64,000 bases of DNA from Mikania micrantha (GCA_009363875.1 CM018695.1:63855433-63919432), one strand, 5' to 3'; counted from the first letter of the stretch, positions 12,226 through 23,525 are shown. Translations and numbers: made by a program. The notes: a model not told the origin generated them from the sequence alone.

Positions 12226-13155
12226 AAAATAGGACAAGACCCCATGTAACAAAGATTTTCAATGTGGTTCTGTCCAGGCTAAACATGGGGGGACAATTTT
12301 TTTTCAATTCTTATACATAGTGGAGATTTCAAAAAATGTTAATCAAATTTTAAAGTATAATGCTAAGTTAAAAAAATGTATGATATGATTGAGCTATTGA
12401 ATGCAATATTGTAAAAGCTCAGGTGCATATGTGTTAAACATGGAGGTCAACGAGATGTGCATTTTGAGCAAAAATGGTTGCTTCGACAGAGACACGTGGT
12501 CTTCACTGTTTCTCCAAAGATGACATTTCGTCATACAGTTTAGGATTAACACAAGAATTTGGTGGCAATGTCACAGGAAATGAGACTGGTATTTCAAAAC
12601 TTAATTATAGTTTAGGATTTACATTTGTTGAACAGTTTAGGTTTCTTACAATGATATGGTATAGTATTTAACATGTGTAATTGTAATATATGTGCAGGTA
12701 ACTGTGAACAGTTGTTGCCGGATTGGGACAAGACACTAGGGACAAGACAATGAGGAGTACAAGTTCAAAGACAAGCCATATAAAGTTGTAAGTTATTGTT
12801 ATATTGTTGAATTCTAGGCTTTAGCATATTTTTATATATTTTTATGGCAGGTGTTATTCAATCGGTTATGTAGTTTGTAAGTACTTTGACATATTGTCAT
12901 AAATTGCTTTATTGTAGGCATGTAAAATGAACTTACATTTTGACTAAAAAAATATTGCAGAAACATGTTTTTGTGGAATACCTTCATAACCGGAAACATC
13001 CAAAAGCAGAATAACTTGAGGATTTGGAAATTACAAGATTACAACTCAAGTGGGCAACACGTGGGAACATCAAAGATTGCGGCGTTTTTGCAATGAGGCA
13101 CATGGAGTGCTTTATGGGTGGTCCAGAAAGTGAGTTCGATTGTGAGTTTGCGTAA
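10978..13155 (+). pseudogene. ULP1-like (C48) cysteine protease fragment carried by the MULE
   Basis: Exon-like pieces on the plus strand encode YSLGLTQEFG three times (about 11040-11075, 11883-11915 and 12535-12565). A related NYSLGF lies near 12603. At 12961, directly after a good acceptor (ttgcag), a stretch encodes KHVFVEYLHNRKHPKAE, then a stop at 13012-13014, then WATRGNIKDCGVFAMRHME. The DCGVF motif with following RHME is the catalytic-cysteine region of ULP1/SENP-type SUMO proteases (Cys codon 13078-13080). The catalytic His/Asp part was not found. With a stop and missing catalytic residues it cannot encode a whole protease. The repeated YSLGLTQEFG exons come from the local tandem duplication. 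Confidence 0.65.
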
Positions 13156-14485
13156 ACAAATGGGGAAATAGTAAACCAAATCAGAGCAGTAACTGAAAGT
13201 TAAAAGATGCAAACCTTTTAACCGAAAGTTGAACTTTTGAAAATGAAGTTAGCAATCCTACAATGTTTTATAAATAAATCTTTTGTGATGTAACTTAGAC
13301 ATGCAACAATAGGATTCGCTTCATTTTGTAGTTGGTAATGTTTAACCATTACACTTTTGTCTTTGTATTTAGTAATGGTACGGCATGCGGTTTGTTTGTT
13401 TTTTATGGGTCGTGTGTAATAATTTTTAAATCCATGTAAACATTTGACGAATTACTTACATTATTGTAATTATGATAAAACATTAGCGTATTAAAATTTT
13501 CACTACAAAATTATTTAAATAAACTAAAAATCATGACCTAAAAAGGAAAAGAGTTTGGGACAAAAATATCGTTTGAAAAAAGCATAAAAAACAACACAAG
13601 AAAAAACATTATTTACACAAAAAAAAACATAAAAAAAACAAAAAAACAAAGTACATTAGATACATCATTGTAACCCTCCTAACAAGAAGAAACAACAAAA
13701 ATTGATATTAAAAATACATTACTTACAACACTGTAAACCTCACAAAAAAATAAAAATAATATATTATTATAAATACATTAAGTTCATTTATTGTAAAAAA
13801 AAACAAAAGTTTGTTTTTTTTTAAAAAAAAAATCATCGTAAACATTTTAGAAAAAGACTTTGTTATTCTATGTGGTTGCGTAAATTAATAACAGTTTAAG
13901 ATCTTACAGTGTTGTAAAATTTTCACTTACATCTCTTTAAGTAAAAAATAGCCATAACTTGCAGATAAATCTGATATTAAAAACATTATTTACAATGTTA
14001 TAACAAAAAAATATAACATAGTTGAAATTAGTTGAGTCAGTTGATTACAGAAAAGAAGAAACATTATTTACATAAAAAACGAGAAATTTAAAAATTAAAA
14101 AAATACACTATTTACATCATTGTAACCCTCCTAAAAACAAGAAACAACAAAAATTGATTTTAAAAATTACATTAATTACAACACTGTAAACCTCATAAAA
14201 AAATTAAAAAAATACATTATCGCTACAACAATTTAAAGTTGCAAAACAAAAGAAACATGTCATCTGCCTATTAACCCATCAGTTCTTAAACAACAACTTA
14301 CATTATTTGTCAATTACATTTTTAGCAATCGTTTAATAAGAGCATAGCTTCATTTAATAACAAAATGTTAAACTTTGTTCCATACATACATAGTCTTATA
14401 ATTTACCATTTGAAACCAAAATAAGAGACGATGCCCAAAAAAAGATCATCACGTGAGAACTCAAAATTATATCACAACTATTATG

Positions 14486-17276
14486 CTAAGTAGCGGATGA
14501 ACCAGTTTTCTCCTTCGCCTTACAGTTGCGCGAGTCATGGAAGGTAACCTGGTTACAAGACCGACACAACCGTGGATTTTTCTTTGACTTGTCAATTGCT
14601 TTTTCACCAGGGCCAACCAACCTACGATTAGTCCCACGCCCCTTGTTCCTAATGCCCTGAGGAGGAACTAAAGCTACGTCTGTGTCAACAGAACTCCCAA
14701 CTAATTTCTCTATGACAACAGCACGCCTTTTACTCGCCCTCGTATCCGGAACTTCAAGCTCAATTTCAGTCTTTAACGCCTTAATATTTTCAGCATAACA
14801 TGACAATCCATCAATATCATTACACAAACTATCGATGCAAGCATTGACAGAATCCAGGACTACATTCCTAAGACCACATAACTCATTATTATCAGCAGCT
14901 AACCGATTTCCAATGCTGTAAACACGACTCGGGAAAGCTTGTTTCCTCCAACGGTTGACAATATACCTATCCAGAATATATTCAATGTTTTGTACACGAA
15001 AGACACAAAAAATATGTCGACACAGATATCCAATCCTAGTAAACCCCATGCAAGAACATTCAAAAGAATGTCAAACATGTGGAAGCCAACCTACAAAAAA
15101 TGCAAAACAAAAAAATGGTGCTTCAAAGTCAATAATTAAATAAAACATAGCATAACTAACAAAAATTACCTCGAAGTCATTAACATGAATAGAATTCTGC
15201 TTCATGTGAGTAACAGTGTAAACCTTGGTTTGATCAATAACCTCCACATTTGTTATGAAACACATCATCATACTTTTTAAGATCTCTTTTTGAACATCTC
15301 TAAAAACAGATTGAGTGTAAACGCGAGCAGCATGCTTCTCTAACCGCAGATCAGTATGCATTACAGGCGTAGTGGTGTTAGTCTTGAACTCCATTATTCT
15401 TTGGTTGTAACGTTGATGGTCAATGGCTGTGTCAAAACACAAAAGAAATTGAACTAGGGTATTAGAAAAAGTAGAATTCACTTTAAACAGTGCATTTGAA
15501 CTCTCGCATCTGGATGTGGTTTTCATCAAACAACACATATGAATCTCTCTGAAGTATGCTGGCACCCAAAGATTTCTAATTGCAAACATATCACTTAGCC
15601 AAAGATTATGGCTCAAGTTAAATTGCATTATCATTTTCATCCATCTTTCCTCAAATATGGGAGGCGTAATGTACAAATTCCAAACCAACTTGTGAATTGA
15701 ACTCCTAAGATTAGAATTCTGAAGCAAATCCGAAGAAATCTACAAACATCCAAATAAAAAACACAAAATCATTTATACACATCTGCAAAAATACCACCAT
15801 TGCACTCCTACAAGCATGTAAGCAAAATTCCTTCATGTGCTACATTGCAAACCTTTTTACATAATTAAATTTCTTCCATTTGTACATTTGGTGAAAATAG
15901 CATCAGCATTGTAAACCTTTTAATATAAGCCATGTTTGTTTCTCAAAATTCAAAAATTTGCCTCAAATTACAGTACTGTAACATAATTAAATTTCTTCAT
16001 TTTTTACATTGCACATGGGCCTGTTATAGCAAAAATACTATTAAATTTCTTCATATCAACTTGAATTGTTGTAAGTTACTTATTAATATAGTAATATAAT
16101 TATCAATATCCTAATGATAAAGTTGTAAAAAAAAGATAAAAAAACCTTGGACGGTAACTTCTTCATAATATGCCACATGCAAAGACGATGGGCAGCCTGT
16201 TTGAAAACGTGAGATACCGCTCGATTACAACACAACACTCGATGGGTTATCACACCCTTCCATTTCTTATAAGAACTACATCAAATAACAAACTCAGCCT
16301 TCTCTGCATACATTTCATACATTGATACAACTTCCTCCCAATTAGTATATATTTTTCCTACAATTGGTCTCTGGTCCTCGTTAACTTTAGGAGACCAGTA
16401 GCGTGTCCCGTTTGGGGTTTGGAAGACTAAGCTTGATAGGTTACCTAAGAAAATAAAGTAACATTACGATTGAACAAAAACATATTGAAAAGGAAATTAC
16501 ATGAAACTAATATAACGTTGTAATCAAATATTGTTGAAAATGGTATCCGCATTGTAATTGAAGAAAAAGTTACTTTTAAATTGAAGTTACAAAGTTACAA
16601 AAAACATTAAGCTTGAATGGTTACATAAGAATATAAACTAACATAATTGAAAATATCATCAGCATTGTAAATTGAAGAAAAAAAACTTTGAAATTGAAGT
16701 TAAAAACTTACAACAAATGCCATCACCATCTACATTTACATGAAACCTAATGAAATCCAGTATTTGTATGGTATCAACATTGTAATTGAAGAAAAACTAA
16801 CTTTTAAATTGAAGTTACAAAAAACATTAAGCTTGCATAGTTATGAACAAAAAACATTTGTTCATAAACTAACATTGATGAAAATAGCATCAGCATTGTA
16901 ACTTGAAGAAAAAAAATTTTGAAATTGAAGTTAAAAAGTTACAAAAAACGCCATCAGCATCCTAAATCGAAGAAAAACAAACAAGTCACCATCTACATTT
17001 ATATGAAACCTAATGAAATCCAATATTTGTATGTCTCCATCAACAGCCCTTTGTGAAACATGATTCATAAAAACACTTTTAAAACTAACCTTTGTTATCA
17101 ACACCAATGTATTGAAGCTTAAATGAGTCTTCTATCTCCTCATCAACATTTTCAATGAACTCATCATCCATGATTGGTGAATCAAATGCCCCCTGCATCT
17201 CTTGATTAGGGTTTTTAACAAAACCTTCATCCACATCTTCTACAACAACGACTTCACCATCTCCCATTTCTAACAT
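14486..17276 (-). pseudogene. FAR1-related (FRS-type) MULE transposase relic
   Basis: Four exon-like pieces can be placed on the minus strand. Piece 1 (17276-17090) is an acidic N-terminus, MLEMGDGEVVVVEDVDEG. Piece 2 (16444-16146) is a FAR1-type DNA-binding start (NGTRYWSPKVNEDQRPIVG, then NWEEVVSMYEMYAEKAEF) with a stop right after. It then passes straight into HRLCMWHIMKKLPSK, which is the end of the MULE transposase domain. Piece 3 (15739-15170) has the FRS blocks NLWLSDMFAIRNLWVPAYFREI, TTSRCESSNALF and LVQFLLCFDTAIDHQRYNQR. Piece 4 (about 15060-14486) has the SWIM finger C-S-C...CRH and a C-terminal tail with a CRSCNQVTFHDSRNC knuckle. Junctions GAG|GTAATT, AAG|GTTTTT and AAAG|GTTAGT look like splice sites. 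The bulk of the DDE catalytic domain is missing. Confidence 0.75.
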
Positions 17277-17563
17277 TTACAGTGGTTAATCGAAGGGAAG
17301 AAACTTAAATTACCAGAAGGATTTACAGAGTAAAATACGTCTTCAATTGTGGTATTAGAGAAATGTGGTGATTTAGAGAGAGAAGTATGAGGTTTAATTT
17401 GTCATCATGTAATTAATAATAAATTTGACAAGTAAAAGTAGTACAAGTAAATGACTATTATACCCTTTCTAATTAATTAATAAAATGCTTATGTGTAAAG
17501 ATGTTATTGGTTTAAATGGGTTATTTGGTTGTAGCAAAAGATGTGGGTTATTTTTTTAACCTC

Positions 17564-18768
17564 AATATATATATATATATTGTTGATTACTAACATAAAA
17601 ATAATAGTAAAAATAAATAATATATATATATATATATTTGATTTCAATGACGGTAAAGTAAAATCATAATAATAATAATAAAAAAAAACAAACAAATCAT
17701 ATAATTCTTTGATTTTGACGGCAAGCAATTGGTCAAAATCATCACCATGCTGCAATCTATTAGTGAGATACACTCTAAAGATTTTATCACATACTTCTTT
17801 TCTTGTTGTCAAAGATCACCTCCATACCTATTATTTTAACCTCACTAACCATGCTTTTCCTCCTTATATATATACAAGGCTTGGGTGTTGAAAGAAAATT
17901 TACACAGACTCTTCAAAACTTAAACAACACAATCCTCACACTCTTTCTCCCTTGAAAATCATCACCTGTCACATGAACCACCAAAACCCCTATTGGCAGC
18001 CTTCAACCAGGAACAACCAGACTCCCTAATGGTCATGACATACAAGCACCAAAACCACACAATTCTTTAGCTTTTGTTTTGAATATAAAACACCCATATC
18101 ATCTCAAACGTCTTCATCATCGACTTGTTTCTTTTACTTTTGTTCGTAGAAACTAAGGAAACGTCGATCAAACCTCGAGATTTCGGACCAGATTACACCA
18201 GAATCCAACAACACAAACTATATCTAACTTTTTACTATTTTTTTTCTCGACGCTTAGTCATATGAAATTTTCAAAGCCATAACGATCTCAATTTTTTTTC
18301 GGCGATGTGTTCGAAAACAGAACCTTACTTCAATTAAAGGTACACCATCAACTAACCTTGTTAGGTTGTTTTATTTGTTACACGCACGTAATCTGGAAGT
18401 AATTGAATGTATATGTGAAACTTGGAAACTAAGTCAAGATATAAAGAAGAAGGTTGAACAAGTAAACAAAATTTAAATATACACAAATTACGCATTAAAA
18501 CCAACAAGGTGAATTTGGTTCACCACTTAAAATTTGATAGTTTTGAACAATAGATCGTGGGTTCTAAACCTAACAGCAACATTTTATTTTAGTAATTTTT
18601 TTCAAGTGTTTTGTTAATTAAATATGTAATAAAAATGACATTTTAAAACAAAATGGTAAGCTCGTTTAGTTTTTAAGACTATAGTGTTGAAAACTATGAG
18701 TTATGAATTTGAACCCTATTTGTGATATTTTTAGAAACAAAATTTTGTATGTTAACTTACTTTACTTG

Positions 18769-18778
<10 letters not shown>
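17564..18778. other. Gene-free stretch with promoter-like LTR remnant
   Basis: AT-rich, with (TA)n at 17567-17580 and 17620-17637. A TATA-like cttatatatatacaagg at about 17863-17879 is followed by a leader-like C/A-rich stretch with 'cctattggcagccttcaacc' (about 17989-18008). This resembles 'ccattggcagccattgaagg' in the outer LTR at about 2200-2219, so an LTR remnant is likely. The ORFs here (17504-17812, 17709-17891) look random. Confidence 0.35.
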
Positions 18779-18810
<32 letters not shown>

Positions 18811-18814
<4 letters not shown>

Positions 18815-19217
18815 GAAGGTTCCATTGTTAACCCTCCCTTATAGCGTTAACCGCTTAACCCTAGCGTTTTTTGCCCGAATCTTAAATTTTTTTTTCATGG
18901 TTTTTATTTTGCAAAAATAAGGGGGGTTTCTTTTTTGTGTTTTTGCTAATTCATCACCGTTTAGAAGTTATTGTAAGTGTAAGTTACTTACACTTACTTA
19001 CAATCCGTATCTGATGCAGTAAATGTAAGTAAGTGTAAGTAACTTACACTTACAATAACTTCTAAATGGTGATGAATTAGCAAAAACACAGAAAAGAAAC
19101 CCCTCCCCCTATTTTTACATAATAAAAACCATGAAAAAAAAATTTAAGATTCGGACAAAAAACGCTAGGGTTAAGCGGTTAACGCTATAAGGGAGGGTTA
19201 ACATTTGAACATCTTCC
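18811..19217. mobile_element. Long-hairpin MITE inserted in (TA)n
   Basis: The two halves are reverse complements over nearly the whole length. 'tgttaaccctcccttatagc' near 18827 pairs with 'gctataagggagggttaaca' near 19185, and 'gctaattcatcaccg' near 18944 pairs with 'tggtgatgaattagc' near 19068. The centre contains a second near-palindrome, gtaagtgtaagttacttaca (from about 18974). It sits between (TA)n runs (18779-18810 and 19218-19234), consistent with a TA target. No coding capacity. Confidence 0.85.
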
Positions 19218-19244
19218 TATATATATATATATATCACCTGTGGG

Positions 19245-19758
19245 CAGTGTTGTAAATATTGGCCTAGGCGGCCGCCTAGGCGCTAGGCGCCCATCTGCTG
19301 TGTAATTTTTGGCCTAGGCGGTGCCTAGGCGCTAGGCGGCCTAGGCGGCCCGATCAGATTTTTATTTTATTTTCATTTTTTTGACTTTTTTTGGCTTTTT
19401 TTGACTTTTTTATGGTAAAAAGGGATCAATTTCATGATTATTTAGATATTTCTCAATCAAAAATCTTTAATATGTCTCTGAAACATCGAATCCAAGCAGT
19501 TAACATCGAAAATTATCTCTAAACTTTGAACTCAGTGTTTAAGTTTGCACTTTAAAGTACTTTTTTTAAAATATTTAAGTATACTTTTTAAAATTATTTG
19601 AAGTATTATATTAAATTATTGATATTGATGTGTGTATATAATATATATTTGTAAAATTACATATAAAAATTCCAATCCGCCTAGCGCCGATTAATCCCGA
19701 TTAATCCCTAGGCGGTACCTCACCGCCCGATTAGCGCCTAGCGACTTTTACAACCATG
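19245..19758 (+). mobile_element. hAT-like non-autonomous element, CTAGGCGG family, copy 1
   Basis: Ends are CAGTGTTGTAAATATTGG and, reversed, CATGGTTGTAAAAGTCGC. It is flanked by an exact 8-bp repeat CCTGTGGG (19237-19244 and 19759-19766), the hAT-typical duplication size. Inside each end lie repeated GC-rich words (CTAGGCGG, GCCTAGGCGC, CGATTAATCCC) around an AT-rich core of about 300 bp. A second copy in opposite orientation is at 56772-57236. No ORF. Confidence 0.88.
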
Positions 19759-19984
19759 CCTGTGGGTTATCAAATACTATTTAATTGGATTGATTGAAAT
19801 AAAAATGAACAAACATGATACCAAATATTGCTTAAAATAATAAGTAACTATATTTAAAATATTATAACAAGTTATTCCAACTATAAAACACGACTTCTTT
19901 ACAACAAACTCCACAACATAAAAATGCTTAGACACTTAATAAGGGCACAAGAAAACACAATAACAACACAAAATTTGATAAAGT

Positions 19985-20924
19985 TTACATACTCAACGTA
20001 AATCCGGAATGTTATAGGAACCAGGTATGGATTTCAACACAAGACATTCGCTCTCACTCTCAGGATCAAGGATCTACATTTATAGTGAGTATCACGACCC
20101 CTATTTCTACAATGTTTTACTAACTCACAGGGGGAGAAATCATGCTTGTACTCGTTTCATTGACACAAGTGGTTTTGGTTCAACACATTATTACATGAGT
20201 CACATTTATCGCTTTTAAGTCCCCTATTTTATAACCGTTAATTGTGGGTAAACGTGAATTATTGGGAATAGTACTATTCGGGAGTGACAAACCCCACCCG
20301 TGGTTAGTAGCTCTAACTTTGATTGTAGGTCAGATCGGGTGCACAATATTCATCTCAATACAATGTTTTGCGATAGAACATTGGGATGGGGCAATTCAAT
20401 CATGTCGAGTTCGGTTATGGGAGCTCATGGTAATAATTAACAAACACAACTCATGATATTGTTTTTGAGAACAATAGTCACATTTTGAAACCTTGTGGTC
20501 GAATGAAACAACTCAATTTTTACGTGTCTAAACCTGTGAACTCACCAGCTTTATGCTGACTTTTTTTAGCATGTATTTTTCAGATAATTGAAGCAAGCAT
20601 GGGACATATTTTGGGAATGTTTTGCATGGAGTCTCATCACGTTAACATGCGTATTTTTGGGACTTTCCTCACATAGCCTATTGACTTAGGTCATGTTGTA
20701 AAATCTTACACATCATATTTTGGAAGTTTAGACCTTTTGTTTTGTTTTATTTTGTTATATTTTGCCTTTTGTTTTGTTTTATTTTGTTATATTTTGGATA
20801 ATTGTAATTTAAGACATCATGTAAAAATTTATCATGAATGCATTTAGAAGTCGTTCAATGTAAACAATGACTGTGAATCCATGACCGTCGCATCTCGCGT
20901 GTTCCGCCTTGGCGAGGTGTGACA
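19985..20924 (+). mobile_element. LTR 3' portion (long-LTR Ty3 type)
   Basis: It ends ggcgaggtgtgaca at 20924, matching the inner LTR end at 4735. It shares ordered blocks with the LTRs at 1.6-7 kb: a 'gtgacaaacccca' block near 20286 and 'aacctgtgaactcaccagc...catgtatttttcag' at about 20530-20583. The 5' boundary and target duplication were not found, so it may be a truncated LTR. ORFs at 20027 and 20244 lie inside it and are not genes. Confidence 0.6.
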
Positions 20925-21357
20925 ATACACGTTGTACTCTTTTTTCCTTGACTAAGTTTTATCCTATTGGGTTTTCTTAGTAAGGTTTTTAATGAGGCAA
21001 CATGACTCATCCAGTAGTATCAGCTAATTTTTAGGTCCTGAAGTACCAATTTAACAACATCTTGAAGTATGTTGTTAATAGTGTATAATATATGTTAATT
21101 TATATATATATATATATATATTTGTGGCAGTTACTTATATATGTGTTTGTATATGTGTAATCGACGGAACAAGAAGTGAGATATATATGGAAATGGGTTT
21201 GAGAGAACTTGCGTAATTTTATTTTATATCCTTTGATTACTTTGCCTGTTGTAGGAGAAAATGTGTCATTGTATGTCACTTGAAAATCGTCCAATTGTAC
21301 TAGCCATTGACATTGTACTATGGTTTGAAAGGCTCTCGGTTCACTAGAGCTAAGATA
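20925..21357. other. Gene-free AT-rich spacer
   Basis: Nothing recognisable apart from a (TA)n run at about 21101-21120. The short minus ORF here is low-complexity. Confidence 0.5.
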
Positions 21358-22003
21358 TCATCATCGTATTCAGTATATCTCATCATTAGCAAAGCTAAGA
21401 TAGGGTCTGAAGAGGGTAAAATATAGACAACCTTACTTCTATATACCCTGTAGGAATAGAGAGGTTGCTTTCAATGAGACCACCGGCTCATGATGTCTGA
21501 TTAACCGACCAACCCAATGATTTTAATGCTATTTTCACAAAATTAAAGTGAAATAACGTTAAAATCAGTGGGGTCTTAGAGCAAGTGCGGGAAGTGCGAC
21601 CGCACATGACCCATTTTTTTAAGGGACCCTAGTTTTAAAAAGAATCTGTATATATTATATATATTAATTTATTTTATAACAAACACATATAATTTACATT
21701 CCAATTTTTTAAATATATTTAACCCAGTTACAAATTTTATAAAAGCTAAAAAAAACTTTTTTCTTAAACATTTGACCCAATAACTTATTACAATTTAAAA
21801 TTTATGTTAAAAAAAATTAACTCACTTCATATATTAGTTACAAACTAATTACCAAACACATACACATAGAGCATATTTTTAGCATTCGCACAGGCCACCT
21901 AATCTCTCAGAGACGGCCCTGGTTAAAATTAGTGCAATTTTACTTTTGCCCCTTAAGGGCCGACACATATATACATCATATGTGTGCACCGCAAACGGGG
22001 CCC
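21358..22003 (-). mobile_element. SINE (AU-like 3' domain), interrupted by a hAT-like insertion
   Basis: It is flanked by a 17-bp direct repeat TCACTAGAGCTAAGATA (21341-21357 and 22004-22020). Read on the minus strand, it matches the copy at 40967-41245 along its length: a 'tatatatgtgtcgg' head, 'catgagccggtggtctcatt', 'agcctctct', 'ttaccctcttcagaccctac', and a GATGATGAT tail. The tail domain resembles the plant AU SINE 3' end, from memory. Removing the hAT-like element at 21566-21921 and one of its duplications leaves about 282 bp. Confidence 0.8.
21566..21921. mobile_element. Small hAT-like element inside the SINE
   Basis: It is flanked by 8-bp repeat GTTAAAAT (21558-21565 and 21922-21929). 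Ends are CAGTGGGGTCTTAGAG and, reversed, CAGGGCCGTCTCTGAG, which match imperfectly. Its removal restores the SINE sequence seen in the other copy. 356 bp, AT-rich, no ORF. Confidence 0.7.
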
Positions 22004-22020
22004 TCACTAGAGCTAAGATA

Positions 22021-22597
22021 GTTGTTTGTAAAAGCAAACTACAGAAGGCACCGAATGGAAGAGGAAGATAGTCTTTCTAGAGATCAAGTTACTCGAAAGC
22101 TTTATCTTTGTCTTGATCTAAAGAAATGTTCTTCGAAAGCTTTGTCTTCATAAAGCAATCTTCTAAAGAGTACACCTTCGGAAGAAAGAGTTAGTCTCTT
22201 CGGAAGCGTTCAGTCCTTTTAAAGCTTTATGCTTCTTCCGAAAGAATGCATGTGAGCATCCGAAAGACTACGTTATTCTAAAGGTTCTTTGGACAGTTGG
22301 GAAGCTTTTGCTATTGTCTTTATCAACAACATCAACATCGATTTGTTTTGGTAAGCAGCATTGTAAGTAATTCTTACATTAAGTTTTTACAAAAAGAAGT
22401 TGTTGGTTAAATTCACTATATTTATAAATCCAACTACCCTTGTTGGTTTCGGGTCCCCTTTCTATTTATTATGAGCATATCTTTTCTTTATAAATATGGG
22501 TATCATTTATTTTTCTATTTACCATAGTAACATCTCATACTATTACTTGGCTATATCTAATTTATTCCTTTTCGTTGGTTTACTTGTGGGTGCAAAG
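22021..22597 (+). promoter_or_regulatory. Upstream region of the Ole e 1-like gene
   Basis: A stretch at about 22070-22290 has many copies of CGAAAG/CTTTCGG words ('actcgaaagctttatc', 'cttcgaaagctttgtc', 'cttcggaagcg', 'cttccgaaag', 'tccgaaag'). TATA-like candidates are tatatttataaat (about 22417-22429) and ctttataaatatgg (about 22486-22499). Which one is used cannot be told from sequence. Confidence 0.35.
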
Positions 22598-23525
22598 ATG
22601 GTCATAACTCGGTTGATCTTGTGCGCATTGGCTCTTTCGATGATCGAGTTCTCAATGTGTCATCTTTTGAAAACCTCGGTCACATGCCTTGATTGTCCAA
22701 CCAATTCTGATCTTGCAGGTTTGGTTTCTAGAAACATAAAATGCTCCTAAATTCATATTTTTGGTTTTTAATTGTTTTGATTTTGAATTCAAAAAGACCC
22801 ATATGGTTTGACATTTGATCTTTTAAATAAGGATTCTAGAATCCTAACCAACGAGGCAATGTCTCAGCGGTACCTCGGGATTCTTCCAAATGGAAGGTCT
22901 CATGTTCGAAACCCTCCTGCTGCGAAAAAAGGGTCCAAGGGAGGTCAGGGGGTTTTCCAGTGTGGGGGCTCATGGGAGGTCCAGGTAACTAGATCTTGGT
23001 GACATGGCCTGGAAACAGTGGGCTCACACGATTAAAAACTTCGCCATTCAAAAAAAAAGGATTCTAGAAACATAAAAATAATAAAATAAATTAAAAAACA
23101 CTTCTCACAACTTCTTTGCTTACCCTCCCACAGGCATAAGGATCCTAATCAAGTGCAACCAAGTGAAAAACCTAGCCATGGCTACAACCAATGAGCATGG
23201 TGTCTTCGAGACACAACTTCCATCAAGCAATTGCCAAGCCAAGATCTTGGGTGGACCCAAACAACTCTATATTTCAAAAAAGACCATGGTCACTAGCATC
23301 ATGAAGGTGCAAGAAACCGACTCCTACACCACATCTCAACCATTGAGCTTCTACACATCTTGCCCTTTGTCACAAAACCATGATGGGAAATGTGGGACCC
23401 GTAACGATGCGATTGGAAGGAAGATTGGATCGTCGAAGACCGTTGATCTGCCACTACCGAAAGAATGGGGATTGGCGCCATCTAGCTATTATGTTCCCTT
23501 TGTGCCGATCATCGGGATCCCGTGA
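22598..23525 (+). CDS. Pollen Ole e 1-like secreted protein
   Basis: Two exons, 22598-22718 and 23134-23525, joined GCAG|gtttgg...ccacag|GCATAAGG in phase 1, give 170 residues. The start MVITRLILCALALS opens a hydrophobic signal peptide of about 20 residues. An upstream in-frame ATG at 22496 is rejected because it adds a hydrophobic stretch before the signal peptide. The mature part has the Ole e 1 family pattern: VTCLDC, GIRILIKC, a VFETQLPSSNC block, KILGGPKQLY, PLSFYTSCPL, a later Cys, and a conserved C-terminus WGLAPSSYYVPFVPIIGIP. Proteins of this family are small, disulfide-bonded and secreted to wall or pollen surfaces, and their biochemical role is poorly known. The intron holds a SINE, and two more SINEs lie within 1 kb downstream. 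The ORF is intact, so the gene is probably functional. Confidence 0.9.
22842..23056 (+). mobile_element. tRNA-derived SINE in the intron of the Ole e 1-like gene
   Basis: It is flanked by a 13-bp repeat AAGGATTCTAGAA (22829-22841 and 23057-23069). A box-like 'tgtctcagcggtacc' (about 22860) and a strong B box 'ggtctcatgttcgaaaccc' (about 22896-22914) show a tRNA-derived head. The element ends in a short poly(A). 215 bp. The ORF crossing it (22808-23002) is not a gene. Confidence 0.87.

Larger units (their letters stand above)
9919..17563. mobile_element. Decayed Mutator-like element (MULE) with FAR1-type transposase and ULP1-like fragment
   Basis: The two ends look like diverged terminal inverted repeats. 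The left end has 'gataactcatc' and then 'gaaataacccattaa' (about 9933-9975). The right end, reversed, has 'aataacccacatc' and then 'caaataacccatttaa' (about 17550-17510). Both termini sit in (TA)n, which hides any 9-bp target duplication. Inside lie a minus-strand FAR1/FRS-type transposase relic and a plus-strand ULP1-type peptidase relic. MULEs carrying ULP1-like genes are known (the Kaonashi type in Arabidopsis), and FAR1/FRS proteins derive from MULE transposases. Both facts support the call. The exact ends are an inference. Confidence 0.55.

Noticed and set aside
9919..17563. Calling the FAR1-related relic a functional host FRS gene
   Set aside because: The catalytic-domain region is missing, there is an in-frame stop after the FAR1 block, and it lies between MULE-like ends.
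22496..22750. 84-residue ORF starting MGIIYFSIYHSN as the start of the Ole e 1-like gene
   Set aside because: The ORF reads through the donor into the intron, and its N-terminus precedes a complete signal peptide beginning at 22598. The downstream Met fits the family better.
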